DNA from: Oscillospiraceae bacterium | GTDB taxonomy: Bacteria > Bacillota > Clostridia > Oscillospirales > Ruminococcaceae | NCBI GenBank assembly: GCA_021200775.1 | Contig: JAJQGB010000007.1 | Span: 1 to 64,000 of the forward strand | Length of the DNA: 64,000 bases | Direction of reading: 5' to 3' | In this document: positions 22,880 through 31,320 of the stretch, piece after piece | Position numbering within the stretch: the stretch's first letter is position 1 | Layout of the letters: each line of letters opens with the position of its first letter | Position numbers and translations under genes: made by a program | The notes under the pieces: generated by a model | What the model was told of the DNA's origin: nothing | What the model saw: the letters and a program-made list of their open reading frames with translations, nothing else | Databases searched by the model: none

Positions 22880-22956
22880 AGCCCGGGGCACCAGTCCCTG
22901 GCTGACCCATGGAAGCAGCCTGTCGCTTCGGGCATTGGTGCCGGAAGTCGTGGGCT
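22880..22956 (+). ncRNA. Candidate structured RNA in the khpA-rimM gap
   Basis: A gap of 167 bp holds nested stems: AGCCC (22880-22884) with GGGCT (22952-22956), GGCACCA (22887-22893) with TGGTGCC (22936-22942), and inside them GGCTG/CAGCC and an alternative GCCTG/CGGGC. It contains GGAAGCAGCC, a sequence also present in SRP RNA domain IV, but the GGAA tetraloop hairpin of SRP RNA cannot be formed. Identity unknown. Confidence 0.5.
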
Positions 22957-23036
22957 GTTTTGATTGAATGGGAACCATATCAACAATTTATCACCGGGAA
23001 AAAAGAATGTTAAATTAAAAAGAAAGGAAACACTGC

Positions 23037-23540
23037 ATGGAAAAATATCTCGAAGTGGGAAAGATAGTCACGACGCACGGCGTAAGGGGCGACGTAAAAG
23101 TCATCCCGTGGTGCGACACAGCTAATTTCATATGTGATTTTGATACACTCTACACAAAGAACGGCGAAAGGTCTTTCAAAGTCACAAGGGCAAGAGTTCT
23201 CGGAAATATGGCGATTCTTCGTTTTGAAGGAATAGACGACCCCAACAAGGCGGACACTCTCCGGCAGACGGTTCTGTACATAAACCGTGACGACGCCAAG
23301 CTGGAGGAAGGTTCCTATTTCGTCGCCGACCTCATCGGTCTTGAAGTTTACGACGAGCAGGGCAAGCTCTACGGCAAAATCAAGGACGTACTTAAAACCG
23401 GTGCAAACGACGTCTACGAGATTGATGACGACGGCAAGCTCTACTACATCCCCGCAATCCCGAGCGTTGTTCTTAACACTGACATTGAAAACGGAAAAAT
23501 GACCATTTACCCGATGGAGGGTATTTTCGATGCGAATTGA
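23037..23540 (+). CDS. rimM: Ribosome maturation factor RimM
   Basis: 167 residues. N-terminal LEVGKIVTTHGVRGDVKV and the PRC-barrel part (YDEQGKLYGKIKDVLKTGANDVYEI) match the family. It assists 16S 3' domain assembly. AAAGGAAA precedes the ATG. Its end overlaps trmD by 11 bp. Confidence 0.97.
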   Translation: MEKYLEVGKIVTTHGVRGDVKVIPWCDTANFICDFDTLYTKNGERSFKVTRARVLGNMAILRFEGIDDPNKADTLRQTVLYINRDDAKLEEGSYFVADLIGLEVYDEQGKLYGKIKDVLKTGANDVYEIDDDGKLYYIPAIPSVVLNTDIENGKMTIYPMEGIFDAN

Positions 23541-24279
23541 CATCGCAACCTTATTCCCCGAGCTTTGTGAAACATGGCTCGGGGCTTCCATAGTAGGACG
23601 TGCACGTGAGGCGGGAGTTTTTGAGCTACACTGCCACCAGATTCGTGACTATGCCGAAGGGAAGCACCAGCGTGTCGACGACACGCCCTACAGCGAGCGT
23701 CAGGGTATGCTCATGATGGCGGAGCCGATTTATCAGTGCTACAAGGCTGTCGCCGGCGACAGGCATCCCTACGTGGTTTTCATGTCCCCGAAAGGAAAAA
23801 TCTTAAACCAGGCTAAGTGCCTTGAACTCTCGAAAAAGCCGGATTTGTTCATACTTTGTGGACATTACGAAGGCGTCGACCAGAGAGTTCTTGACAAAAT
23901 CGTCGACGAAGAGATTTCGATTGGGGACTATGTCCTCACCGGAGGAGAGCTCCCGGCAGTCGTCCTTGTCGACGGAATCGCCCGTATGCTCGACGGAACC
24001 TTGGGAAAAGACGTCTCCCACGAGGACGAAAGCCTCTTCGACGGTCTTCTCGAATACCCGCAGTATACTCGCCCCGAAGTCTGGGAAGGAATGTCCGTCC
24101 CGGACGTTCTCCTCAGCGGACACCGTGAGAACGTCCTGAAATGGCGCCGGTACAAAAAGCTTGAAGAGACCTACAAAAAACGCCCCGACCTTTTAGAAAA
24201 GGCGGAGCTCGATGATGTAGATAAGGCAAACCTGTCGGAAATTACGGCTATCTTGGATGAGAATCCGAAGTGGTTATGA
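23530..24279 (+). CDS. trmD: tRNA (guanine-N1-)-methyltransferase TrmD
   Basis: 249 residues of the SPOUT class with the trefoil-knot segments LCGHYEGVDQRV and SIGDYVLTGGELPAVVLVD. It methylates G37 of tRNAs. GGAGGG precedes the ATG inside rimM. The gene rplS, which often follows, is not present; a terminator follows instead. Confidence 0.97.
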   Translation: MRIDIATLFPELCETWLGASIVGRAREAGVFELHCHQIRDYAEGKHQRVDDTPYSERQGMLMMAEPIYQCYKAVAGDRHPYVVFMSPKGKILNQAKCLELSKKPDLFILCGHYEGVDQRVLDKIVDEEISIGDYVLTGGELPAVVLVDGIARMLDGTLGKDVSHEDESLFDGLLEYPQYTRPEVWEGMSVPDVLLSGHRENVLKWRRYKKLEETYKKRPDLLEKAELDDVDKANLSEITAILDENPKWL

Positions 24280-24307
24280 GGACGCTGATGTGAACTTTTG
24301 CAAAAAA

Positions 24308-24337
24308 AGCTAACGCTTTGAGTGACGTTAGCTTTTT
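24308..24337 (+). terminator. Bidirectional terminator after trmD
   Basis: AAGCTAACG-CTTTGAGTGA-CGTTAGCTTTTT, with A-runs on the 5' side, so it can serve both trmD and the converging small gene at 24361. Confidence 0.85.
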
Positions 24338-24360
24338 AATCTGTGTCTGTTGATGGATTT

Positions 24361-24585
24361 TTACAGTAATCCTTGCTGTTTCTTCTGCTTGAATTCATGG
24401 ATTCCGGCAATTGCTTCGTCAGGGTCGACGTCAGGTCTTGCTTGACGTTCCTTCGTGTAATCACCATACCCGGGATTATTTTGCTGGATGAATCTGACTG
24501 CTCCAACAGGACCAAGAGCCTCTTTAAGGGCTTTCATCCCGACAATCTGTATTTCCATCGGATTACTAAGATTAACCTGCATCAT
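24361..24585 (-). CDS. Small protein paired with a PIN-domain gene (possible antitoxin)
   Basis: 74 residues, helical and charged, with GPVGAVRFIQQ and GYGDYTKERQARPD. It starts at ATG after GGAGATG, 11 bp downstream of the PIN gene in the same transcript. Similar small proteins with a GxGDYTxER motif are, as far as I recall, found beside PIN genes, so an antitoxin or regulator role is likely but unproven. Toxin-first order would be reversed from the usual VapBC layout. Confidence 0.6.
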   Translation of the reverse strand: MMQVNLSNPMEIQIVGMKALKEALGPVGAVRFIQQNNPGYGDYTKERQARPDVDPDEAIAGIHEFKQKKQQGLL

Positions 24586-24596
24586 AATTTCATCTC

Positions 24597-25046
24597 CTAT
24601 GTCCCATATATTTCTTCCAAAAAGAATTTCACCGGATTAACAACCCGAACCTTCAACAAAATATGCGAAGCCATTTTTTCGAGCTTATAGTCTGTCGTAA
24701 GCATTACTTCAGCGCCGCCAGCTTCGGCGTATGCAATCTGAAGACTGTCAAAAAAGTGGATGTTCGAGTCCTCTCTTATCTTTTTTGCACGAGTGTTGAT
24801 TTCGTCAGTTTCCTCAATCTGAATTTTAACATTATCGTAATAAAGGTCGAGGACATTTTGCCGTTTTGCTATATCACTGATTTGATAGAGTTCATATTCT
24901 AATGCGTCACTGCCAATTATCTCATACTCGCCGGCAAGCCCTTTTGCAAGGGTATTCAGGACAGCTTCACTTTCGATATGGACTACTTCTTGTGATAAAT
25001 CATCAAATGGACGGTTGTAGCAACAACTGTCAAGGTAAACCCTCAC
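24597..25046 (-). CDS. PIN-domain ribonuclease-like protein
   Basis: 149 residues from a GTG start preceded by GGCGGTGG. PIN features: N-terminal VYLDSCCYNRP with the first aspartate, a central glutamate, FFDSLQIAYAEAGGAEVMLTTD with two further acidic residues and a C-terminal VVNPVKFF strand. Predicted metal-dependent RNase, VapC-like. Upstream in-frame codons run through the promoter and are ignored. Confidence 0.75.
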   Translation of the reverse strand: MRVYLDSCCYNRPFDDLSQEVVHIESEAVLNTLAKGLAGEYEIIGSDALEYELYQISDIAKRQNVLDLYYDNVKIQIEETDEINTRAKKIREDSNIHFFDSLQIAYAEAGGAEVMLTTDYKLEKMASHILLKVRVVNPVKFFLEEIYGT

Positions 25047-25094
25047 GAAACCACCGCCTTTAAAAACTTCACCTTCTGATACGCTACCATTAAG

Positions 25095-25123
25095 ATTATA
25101 CCACACTATTTGCGATTTTACAA
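25095..25123 (-). promoter_or_regulatory. Promoter of the PIN-domain pair
   Basis: Minus-strand TTGTAA (25118-25123), 17 bp, TATAAT (25095-25100), 49 bp upstream of the GTG start. Confidence 0.7.
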
Positions 25124-25154
25124 CCCTTCTCAAAAATCTTTGCAGAATCCCGCA

Positions 25155-25778
25155 TTACTCATTCCTGACCGTCGGTATCCTCCCCATAATCTCCACCGCC
25201 TGGGACGTCTGCCACATCTGGGCTGTCAGCATGACGGTGAAGCCTTCGCCGAAGTCGCAGGCAAAGTCGTTCGGGTTCTTCTTCGGGAGCCCGAAACAGC
25301 TCATCACGTTCATTATAATTCCGCCGTGGGTGACTACGACGGCATTTTTATAGCCATTTTTCATGATGTCTTCGGCGAGAAACTGCATCCCTTCAATCGT
25401 TCTCATAACGACCTGCCGGAGGCTTTCACCGTTTGGAGGAGGATTGTCGAGACCGCCTTTTAAGAACTGCTTGTAGTCCTCACGGTTCATGAGGTCAACC
25501 GCCTTTTTGCCCTCAAAGTCGCCGAAATTCATCTCCCGGAACTCGGGGACGACCCGGGCATAGCCTTCCGGATAGAGGCAGGCGGCAGTCGAGATGCAGC
25601 GCTTCAGAGGACTCACATAGACCTTGTCGGCAGGTGGATAGACCATCTTTTCACGCTTTTCGAGGAGCTCCCGGCGTCCTCTTTCCGAAATCGGTGACTC
25701 GGTGATTCCGACGTATCTGCCTTCTTCGTTCGCAACAGTTATTCCGTGGCGGATAAAATGAATTCTGTAGCCGACCAT
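25155..25778 (-). CDS. Histidine phosphatase superfamily protein
   Basis: 207 residues: phosphohistidine loop FIRHGITVANEEGRY at the N-terminus, ISPL-like VSPLKRCISTA, FGDFEGK and the second histidine in VVTHGGIIMNV. Acts on a phosphomonoester; cobalamin-pathway CobC-like or broad-range GpmB-like substrates are both possible. The start follows GAAAGGA. Confidence 0.85.
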   Translation of the reverse strand: MVGYRIHFIRHGITVANEEGRYVGITESPISERGRRELLEKREKMVYPPADKVYVSPLKRCISTAACLYPEGYARVVPEFREMNFGDFEGKKAVDLMNREDYKQFLKGGLDNPPPNGESLRQVVMRTIEGMQFLAEDIMKNGYKNAVVVTHGGIIMNVMSCFGLPKKNPNDFACDFGEGFTVMLTAQMWQTSQAVEIMGRIPTVRNE

Positions 25779-25851
25779 ATTAAGATTCCTTTCGTCATTA
25801 TGTACAAATTTTATAGTGAAATTTTGGTGAAAAAGCCGAACCGAAAAGTCC

Positions 25852-25880
25852 TTTACAATCTGTAAAATCCGGTGTATAAT
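25852..25880 (+). promoter_or_regulatory. Promoter of an XRE regulator
   Basis: TTTACA (25852-25857), 17 bp, TATAAT (25875-25880). Confidence 0.7.
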
Positions 25881-25913
25881 ATTCTCTACGTTGATATTTT
25901 CGGGGATGATTTA

Positions 25914-26612
25914 ATGAACTCGGACTTTGCCAGAATTATGGCACTTTTAAGAAAAGAAAAGAAGATTTCACAGAAGCAGGCAGCAGCTGACCTCGGGATT
26001 TCCCAGGGTCTTCTTTCCCATTACGAAAAGGGCAAGCGTGAGTGCGGGCTCGATTTCTTAGTGAAAGCCGCAGACTACTATGGCGTTTCCTGCGATTATC
26101 TTCTCGGACGCTCCCCTGAGCCGCAGGGCAAGGTGATTTCGATTGACGAGCTTCCGGACGACGACCCGTCCCGCAAGGAGAGAGTCACTCCCGGAACGAT
26201 GATGATTGCCTTCAACAAAAAGCTGATTGTGAACTCACTGAACGTGGTCTTTTCTCTTTTGGGAAAATTCCGCTCGGCGACCGTCATCAAGGAGGTTTCT
26301 CAGTACCTCATGCTTTCGGTCTATAAATGCTTCCGATATATCTACTCTGCGAATCCGAAAAACGACCAGAAATTCTTTGTTGTTGACAAAACGTTGGCAA
26401 AGTCCAGCTGTGATGCCGCAATGAGCCTTGCCGAAGCGAAGCTGAACGCCGCCTTGAAGGGAGTAGTCATCCCCGGCGAAGACGCCGTCCAGGAGGACCA
26501 GTCCCCCGAAATCACGACCCAGAGCCTTTCGGAAGAGTTCCCGCAATACTACTCCTCCACCGTCAACCTGATTAAAAACAGCGAGGCGAGAATCAAGGAA
26601 ATCAGCGAGTGA
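25914..26612 (+). CDS. XRE-family regulator with unknown C-terminal domain
   Basis: 232 residues from the ATG after GGGGATGA. HTH at residues 8-62 (ISQKQAAADLGISQGLLSHYEKGKRE), then a helical region of about 150 residues with no motif I recognise. No target operator or partner gene is evident. Confidence 0.8.
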   Translation: MNSDFARIMALLRKEKKISQKQAAADLGISQGLLSHYEKGKRECGLDFLVKAADYYGVSCDYLLGRSPEPQGKVISIDELPDDDPSRKERVTPGTMMIAFNKKLIVNSLNVVFSLLGKFRSATVIKEVSQYLMLSVYKCFRYIYSANPKNDQKFFVVDKTLAKSSCDAAMSLAEAKLNAALKGVVIPGEDAVQEDQSPEITTQSLSEEFPQYYSSTVNLIKNSEARIKEISE

Positions 26613-26659
26613 TATCTATACTATAATAGTATAGCACAAATTTAACAGGTTATCAAGTA

Positions 26660-26685
26660 GGGCGGAAATCATCCGCCCGCTTTTT
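26660..26685 (+). terminator. Terminator after the XRE regulator
   Basis: GGGCGGA-AATCA-TCCGCCC-GCTTTTT. A second palindrome GAAGTTC...GAACTTC without T-run follows at about 26715-26734. Confidence 0.8.
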
Positions 26686-26742
26686 GGGTCGGCACATTTT
26701 TCGGGCTGGATATAGAAGTTCACAAGCGAACTTCTCTACAGC

Positions 26743-26771
26743 TTGACAACCGTCATAAAATGCGCTACAAT
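26743..26771 (+). promoter_or_regulatory. Promoter of glyQS
   Basis: TTGACA (26743-26748), 17 bp, TACAAT (26766-26771). Only about 35 nt of leader remain, so no T-box is possible here. Confidence 0.8.
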
Positions 26772-26810
26772 AGTCTCTGAAAAATATCACCTTTTGAAAG
26801 GGCTGTTAAT

Positions 26811-28193
26811 ATGGACAACACTCAGAAGTCTATGGACAAAATTGTTGCTCTCTGCAAGGGCAGAGGGTTTGTATTTGCCGGAAGCGATATCTACGGCGGT
26901 CTCGCCAACACCTGGGACTACGGTCCTCTGGGCGCCAGAATGAAGAACAATATCAAGGACACCTGGCGCAAGAGATTCATCCAGGAGAGAAAGAACAGCT
27001 ACGAGATGGACGCCGACATCCTCATGCACCCGAGAGTGTGGGAGGCAAGCGGTCACGTCGCCAGCTTCTCCGACCCGCTTCTTGACTGCAAGGAGTGCAA
27101 GATGAGATTCCGTGCCGATAACCTCATCGACGACTTCGACCCGAACGCCCACGCTGACGGAATGACGAAGGCGGAGATGTTCGACTATATAAAGGAGCAC
27201 CACATTCCATGCCCGCACTGCGGCAAGCACAATTTCACCGACATCAGGGAATTCAACCTCATGTTCCAGACCTACAGAGGAGTCACCGAGGACGCAAAGA
27301 ACATCATTTATCTTCGTCCCGAGAACGCTCAGGGCGAGTATGTCAACTTCTTGAACGTCCAGCGCACCATGCGTGCAAAGCTTCCGTTTTCAATCGGGCA
27401 GATTGGCAAGGCTTTCAGAAACGAAATCACCCCCGGCAACTTCATCTTCAGAACGATTGAGTTCGAGCAGATGGAGTTCCAGACCTTCTGCAAGGAAGGC
27501 ACGGACGCCGAGCTCTACGAGTACTTCAAGGCTTTCGGCAAGCAGTACTTCGAGGATTTGGGCATCCCTGCCGACCATTTGAGATACCACGACCACGAGA
27601 AGCTTGCGCACTATGCCAAGGCGGCGTGTGATATCGAGTTCCTCTTCCCGTTCGGCTGGGGCGAAATCAACGGCACCCACAACCGTACCAACTACGACCT
27701 GACACGTCATCAGGAATACTCCGGCACCAAGATAGAGTATCTCGACCCGGAAACCAACGAGAAGTTTATACCATATATAGTAGAGTCGACCTACGGTCTC
27801 GACAGAACATTCTTAGCTCTGTTGTGCGAGGCTTACGACGAGGAAGTCATCGACGCCGAGAAGAACGACGTGAGAACCGTTCTGCATCTGAGCCCGGTTG
27901 TCGCTCCCTACAAGGCGGCTGTCCTTCCGTTGTCGAAGAAGCTTTCGGATGAAGCGTATGAGAAGGTCTATGCCGGACTCTCGAAGAAGCTGATGATTGA
28001 CTTCGACGAAACCGGCTCAATCGGCAAGAGATATCGCCGTGAAGACGAAATCGGCACACCGTGGTGCATCACCTATGACTTCGACTCCCAGACGGATGGC
28101 TGCGTAACCGTCCGTGACAGAGACACCATGGAGCAGGTAAGGATGCCGATTAGCGAATTGGAGAATTATATTTCGGAGAAGATTGCGTTTTAG
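26811..28193 (+). CDS. glyQS: Glycyl-tRNA synthetase, single-chain class II type
   Basis: 460 residues; the homodimeric alpha2-type GlyRS. Motif 2 region [34 protein letters not shown] and motif 3 ([14 protein letters not shown]) are seen. A pair of Cys clusters ([17 protein letters not shown]) lies near residues 85-140, and an anticodon-binding domain forms the C-terminus. AAAGGG precedes the ATG. Confidence 0.96.
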   Translation: MDNTQKSMDKIVALCKGRGFVFAGSDIYGGLANTWDYGPLGARMKNNIKDTWRKRFIQERKNSYEMDADILMHPRVWEASGHVASFSDPLLDCKECKMRFRADNLIDDFDPNAHADGMTKAEMFDYIKEHHIPCPHCGKHNFTDIREFNLMFQTYRGVTEDAKNIIYLRPENAQGEYVNFLNVQRTMRAKLPFSIGQIGKAFRNEITPGNFIFRTIEFEQMEFQTFCKEGTDAELYEYFKAFGKQYFEDLGIPADHLRYHDHEKLAHYAKAACDIEFLFPFGWGEINGTHNRTNYDLTRHQEYSGTKIEYLDPETNEKFIPYIVESTYGLDRTFLALLCEAYDEEVIDAEKNDVRTVLHLSPVVAPYKAAVLPLSKKLSDEAYEKVYAGLSKKLMIDFDETGSIGKRYRREDEIGTPWCITYDFDSQTDGCVTVRDRDTMEQVRMPISELENYISEKIAF

Positions 28194-28194
28194 A

Positions 28195-28323
28195 AACCCC
28201 TCCGGCACTTCGTGCCACCTCCCCTTTCAGGGGAGGCTATGACTGCTTCTATGAAGCGTTTGAGAAAATAAAAAAGGCTCCCCTGAAAGGGGAGCTGTCA
28301 GCCGCAGGCTGACTGAGGGGTTT
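28195..28323. repeat. Composite palindromic repeat R9 (two arms)
   Basis: ACCCCTCC-GGCAC-TTC-GTGCC-ACCTCCCCTTTCAGGGGAGG, spacer, then GGCTCCCCTGAAAGGGGAG, CAGCC-GCA-GGCTG, ACTGAGGGGT. It runs up to the ribosome site of the next gene. Confidence 0.85.
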
Positions 28324-28337
28324 CCGAGGAGGTACTC

Positions 28338-28880
28338 ATGCCAGAAAAGAAATCCATAAAAAAAGAGGTCTACGCCCTCGTTGCGATTATTGTTGTGATA
28401 GTGCTTCTGCTTCTGTTTGTGTTCCGGGATTCGCTTTTCGGAGCGGGCACGGGGTATCAGGACGTTATCAGCCAGTACTTCACGGCGATTTCCGAGCGTG
28501 ATTTCGATTCCTATGTCGACACCATGCCGGCGGCGATTGCTTCCGACTATGAGACGGAGAGAGCCGACCTTGAATACTCCGAGTACCAGTACATGGACGA
28601 GCTCTATTACGACGTCTTCGACGAATTCGGCGAGGATGTTGTGATAACCCTTACTTTCGGCGACGCCGAGCGCCCCGACGACGAGTACATCGATTACTTC
28701 GCCGAGAGCTATGAAGAGATTTACGGCTCCAGTATCAGCACTTCTAACGTCTACGGAGTTTACGTCAACGCCAACTTCGCCGGCTCCCTGTCGGAAAGCG
28801 ACATCGAATTCGAGTGCTTCGTCCTGAAAACCGGCGGAAGATGGTACATGGTCGGGTGCGATTTTTGGAGTGAAGAGTAG
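28338..28880 (+). CDS. Membrane-anchored secreted protein of unknown function
   Basis: 180 residues. A basic N-terminus and one transmembrane segment (about residues 12-32, VYALVAIIVVIVLLLLFVF) precede a very acidic, Tyr-rich extracellular domain with a DUF4878/SnoaL-like opening (GYQDVISQYFTAISERDFDSYVDTMP). The C-terminus FVLKTGGRWYMVGCDFW also resembles that fold. GAGGAGG precedes the ATG. Convergent with the next gene. Confidence 0.7.
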   Translation: MPEKKSIKKEVYALVAIIVVIVLLLLFVFRDSLFGAGTGYQDVISQYFTAISERDFDSYVDTMPAAIASDYETERADLEYSEYQYMDELYYDVFDEFGEDVVITLTFGDAERPDDEYIDYFAESYEEIYGSSISTSNVYGVYVNANFAGSLSESDIEFECFVLKTGGRWYMVGCDFWSEE

Positions 28881-28882
28881 TT

Positions 28883-29458
28883 CTATTTCGTATAGAACGT
28901 CTGCCTCGGACCCGTATCCTGCATAAGGGTTGTCGGGTCCTTGAATTTTGTCAGGTAGATGAAGGTGTCGTACAAATCCCCCGCACAGCCGCCGAAGTGG
29001 ATGGCGAAGAGGAGTGCGACGGCGAGCTTCATTGTCGGGTCGGGAAGAGCGACGAGAAGCGCAATAAACAGAATCGAGTAGACGGTGAACGGCGCTAAGA
29101 GAGCGACCATCGCCGTCTTTCTGTATACGTAAATTTTTGGCACGCCGCAGTATGCGACCGTCAGAGTCAGCCCGAACGTGAGCTTCTCGCCAGTCATCAG
29201 CTTGTAGGCAATCCCGTGGGTGAGCTCGTGGAGAATCGTGTAGACGATGAGCAAGCCGCAGAGTATCAGCAGGAATGTACTGCTGACGTGCACCTCGCCC
29301 ATATGGAAGATTACAATCACCAACGGCACGGCAATAACGACCATCAGCGCCATCGCAATGACGTTGAGCCACAGGCTGAACTTGCCCTTGGTTGCGTCGA
29401 TGACATAGGATTCTTTGTAGCCCTCGGGGAGGGTTCTTTCAAAATTTTGACTTTTCAT
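28883..29458 (-). CDS. DUF3267-type membrane metalloprotease homologue
   Basis: 191 residues, four to five membrane segments, with the zinc motif HELTHGIAYKLM near residue 78 and a late GDLYDTFIYL. This is the layout of DUF3267/site-2-protease-like proteins. Substrate unknown. GGAAAGGATG precedes the ATG. Confidence 0.82.
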   Translation of the reverse strand: MKSQNFERTLPEGYKESYVIDATKGKFSLWLNVIAMALMVVIAVPLVIVIFHMGEVHVSSTFLLILCGLLIVYTILHELTHGIAYKLMTGEKLTFGLTLTVAYCGVPKIYVYRKTAMVALLAPFTVYSILFIALLVALPDPTMKLAVALLFAIHFGGCAGDLYDTFIYLTKFKDPTTLMQDTGPRQTFYTK

Positions 29459-29474
29459 GTTATCATCCTTTCCG

Positions 29475-29611
29475 GAAACCCCTCCACCATGCTTCGCATG
29501 GTCCCCCTCCCCTTTCAGGTGAGGCTTAGAGCGGTTCTATCATAAAGTTGTATAGGAGCAGTCATAGCCTCCCCTGAAAGGGGAGGTGGCGCAAAGCGCC
29601 GGAGGGGTTTC
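29475..29611. repeat. Composite palindromic repeat R10 (two arms, second flavour)
   Basis: ACCCCTCCACC-ATGC-TTC-GCAT-GGTCCCCCTCCCCTTTCAGG, spacer, CCTCCCCTGAAAGGGGAGG, GGCGC-AAA-GCGCC, GGAGGGGTTTCC. Confidence 0.85.
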
Positions 29612-30157
29612 CTACATAACTCCTACCCTACCTAATTTCTTCGCCGCTTTCATATATGCCGAAGTATTCGCCAGCCAGACAATGCAGACGGCGAGCGACG
29701 GCAGGAAGCCGGTGCCGAAGATCATCGCAGAAAGGGCAAGAATCACGGCAAGGACGGTGCAGGTGGTGTTGGTGGTCTGGTAGGCTTTGTAGGCGCACTG
29801 CCCAATCATCGCCTTTTCCGCCTCGTCACAGCTTGCGAGCCACTTTTTCTGGAATCTCATGTCGTAGACGGAGCCCTTCTTTTCGGGGTTCGTTGACTTG
29901 ACGGCGTCGACCGCCTTCTGCTGAAGAATAATCGCCTCCGCCATCACGGCGACAAAGCCGATAATCGCCAGCGCCACCATCAGGCAGGGCGCCATGTACT
30001 TTCCGAAAAGCGCTCCGAGCTCCCCGATTCTGTCCGAATGTTCGACGAACACGGACGCAAGCCCGAGCACGAACCCGACCACCGCCGATAGGACGATTAT
30101 CCCGATAAACATCGGCAGAGCCTTCTTGTTATCCTTTTTGATTTCATTATTTTCCAT
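29612..30157 (-). CDS. DUF3169-like four-helix membrane protein
   Basis: 181 residues from the ATG (MENNEIKKDNKK) preceded by GGAGGATT. Two pairs of transmembrane helices flank a loop with MRFQKKWLASCDEAEKAMIGQCAYKAYQ, a pattern of DUF3169 proteins. It overlaps the end of an XRE gene by 11 bp; such HTH plus membrane-protein pairs are common in Bacillota. Function unknown. Confidence 0.75.
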   Translation of the reverse strand: MENNEIKKDNKKALPMFIGIIVLSAVVGFVLGLASVFVEHSDRIGELGALFGKYMAPCLMVALAIIGFVAVMAEAIILQQKAVDAVKSTNPEKKGSVYDMRFQKKWLASCDEAEKAMIGQCAYKAYQTTNTTCTVLAVILALSAMIFGTGFLPSLAVCIVWLANTSAYMKAAKKLGRVGVM

Positions 30158-30368
30158 TTTCCGAATCCTCCTGCAAATAAAATATTTCATCGACGGAGCA
30201 GTCGCAGACCCGGGCAATAGTCAGCGCCAGCGTCACCGACGGGGAATAGTCTCCACGCTCGATAAGGCTTATCGTCTGCCTTGACACGCCACAGAGCCGT
30301 CCCATCTCCTGCTGGTTCACTCCCAGCGCCGCCCGTTTCTCCTTCAGATGATTTTTCAGTATTGGCAT
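30147..30368 (-). CDS. Small XRE-family repressor
   Basis: 73 residues, little more than the HTH (GVNQQEMGRLCGVSRQTISLIERGDYSPS), of the type found with DUF3169 or DUF2178 membrane proteins. The ATG (MPILKNHLKEK) follows AAAGGAGG. A symmetric operator in its own leader suggests autoregulation. Confidence 0.88.
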   Translation of the reverse strand: MPILKNHLKEKRAALGVNQQEMGRLCGVSRQTISLIERGDYSPSVTLALTIARVCDCSVDEIFYLQEDSENGK

Positions 30369-30382
30369 ACCTGAGCCTCCTT

Positions 30383-30421
30383 TGACAAATTTGGTTGTCT
30401 TTTTGACAACTTTATTTGTCA
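30383..30421. promoter_or_regulatory. Nested dyad operator of the XRE/DUF3169 operon
   Basis: Two concentric dyads share a centre at 30402: TGACAAAT/ATTTGTCA (30383-30390, 30414-30421) and GTTGTC/GACAAC (30394-30399, 30405-30410). It lies between the promoter and the start codon. Confidence 0.65.
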
Positions 30422-30427
30422 TTTGAG

Positions 30428-30456
30428 ATTATAACATATGGGGATTGGGTTGTCAA
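30428..30456 (-). promoter_or_regulatory. Promoter of the XRE/DUF3169 operon
   Basis: Minus-strand TTGACA (30451-30456), 17 bp, TATAAT (30428-30433). Confidence 0.8.
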
Positions 30457-30471
30457 TAGGGAAAAGAAAAA

Positions 30472-30679
30472 TTGTCGCCCTTCGGGCGACGCCGTTCGCC
30501 TGCGGCTCACGGCACCTCTCAGTCGCCCTTCGGGCGCCAGCTCCCCTTGACAGGGGAGCCAGTAGTGCTCGCAAAAAAGGCTCCCCTGTCAAGGGGAGCT
30601 GTCAGCGAAGCTGACTGAGAGGTGCGCCGACCAGCGGGAGGCGCGTCGGCGGAAGCGACGCAGTCGCTGAAGCCGACAA
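30472..30679. repeat. Composite palindromic repeat R11 (complete, two arms)
   Basis: TTGTCGCCC-TTC-GGGCGAC start, CACCTCTCAGTC, GCCC-TTC-GGGC, core CTCCCCTTGACAGGGGAG, spacer, mirrored core, CAGC-GAA-GCTG, ACTGAGAGGTG, and a terminal GCCGACAA. Confidence 0.88.
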
Positions 30680-30684
30680 TGCAC

Positions 30685-31320
30685 CTAGTACCTTATCATC
30701 CTATAAAGCCTCCTGGACGCTTCCCTCATGACGGCGAATCTGCCGCCGCAGTCGTCGAGGTATGGGTCGTCGCCCCAGGATGTGCGCATCAGGAGCTCCC
30801 GGGCGGTGCCTTCGTTCATTTTGTAGCCGCAGGCGGCGAGCTCATTTTCAAGAGAGTCAACACCGACCTTGTGGTGCTGGTTGTCAAATAGGATTCCGCC
30901 ATAGACAAGTGTGTCCCGGACGAACTCAACGCACGTGAACGCCCTTTTTCTTGTGAAGCGCCTTCCGAGCATGTACGTCCCGCAGGAGATGAAGTTATAG
31001 ACATAGTCGTCCCGCAAAGCGAGCATTTCGGAGATGTGGGACTGTATCAGCTCATAGGTTTCAAGGTCGACGTCAATCCGGTACGCCCTCAGAACCGTCT
31101 TGCCGGTCATCAGGTATCTTTTCGGCGACTCGCAGACAAGTCCCGAAATCATCGGGTGGTCGATGTAGAGCCGGGAGAAGGAGTAAAACGTCCTCATCCC
31201 GTCAAGCGAAATCGCCGCATGGTTGAACCGGTGCCGTGTCACCGTGCGGATAAACCGCCCGGTCTTCAGGTCGGTGGCGAAGAAGACGATGTAAATTGGT
31301 GCTGTGATTGTGTATATCAA
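30685..31320 (-). CDS. Permuted NlpC/P60 (YiiX-like) papain-fold protein
   Basis: 211 residues. A histidine in RHRFNHAAISLD precedes a cysteine in FTCVEFVRDTL, the permuted order of YiiX/LRAT-type papain-fold enzymes. No signal peptide seen. The TTG start overlaps the stop of the DUF1015 gene (TTGA). The last residues stop just before repeat R11. Substrate unknown. Confidence 0.62.
   Translation of the reverse strand: MIYTITAPIYIVFFATDLKTGRFIRTVTRHRFNHAAISLDGMRTFYSFSRLYIDHPMISGLVCESPKRYLMTGKTVLRAYRIDVDLETYELIQSHISEMLALRDDYVYNFISCGTYMLGRRFTRKRAFTCVEFVRDTLVYGGILFDNQHHKVGVDSLENELAACGYKMNEGTARELLMRTSWGDDPYLDDCGGRFAVMREASRRLYRMIRY

Noticed and set aside
22880-22956. SRP RNA in the khpA-rimM gap
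   Set aside because: Only the GGAAGCAGCC word matches; the GGAA tetraloop helix and the typical length are missing.
26772-26810. T-box before glyQS
   Set aside because: The leader is only about 35 nt and has no AGGGTGG box.
28227-29372. Long minus-strand open frame of 381 codons
   Set aside because: It lies antisense to the 180-residue secreted protein and out of frame with the DUF3267 gene, crosses repeat R9, has no ribosome site and a composition unlike real proteins.
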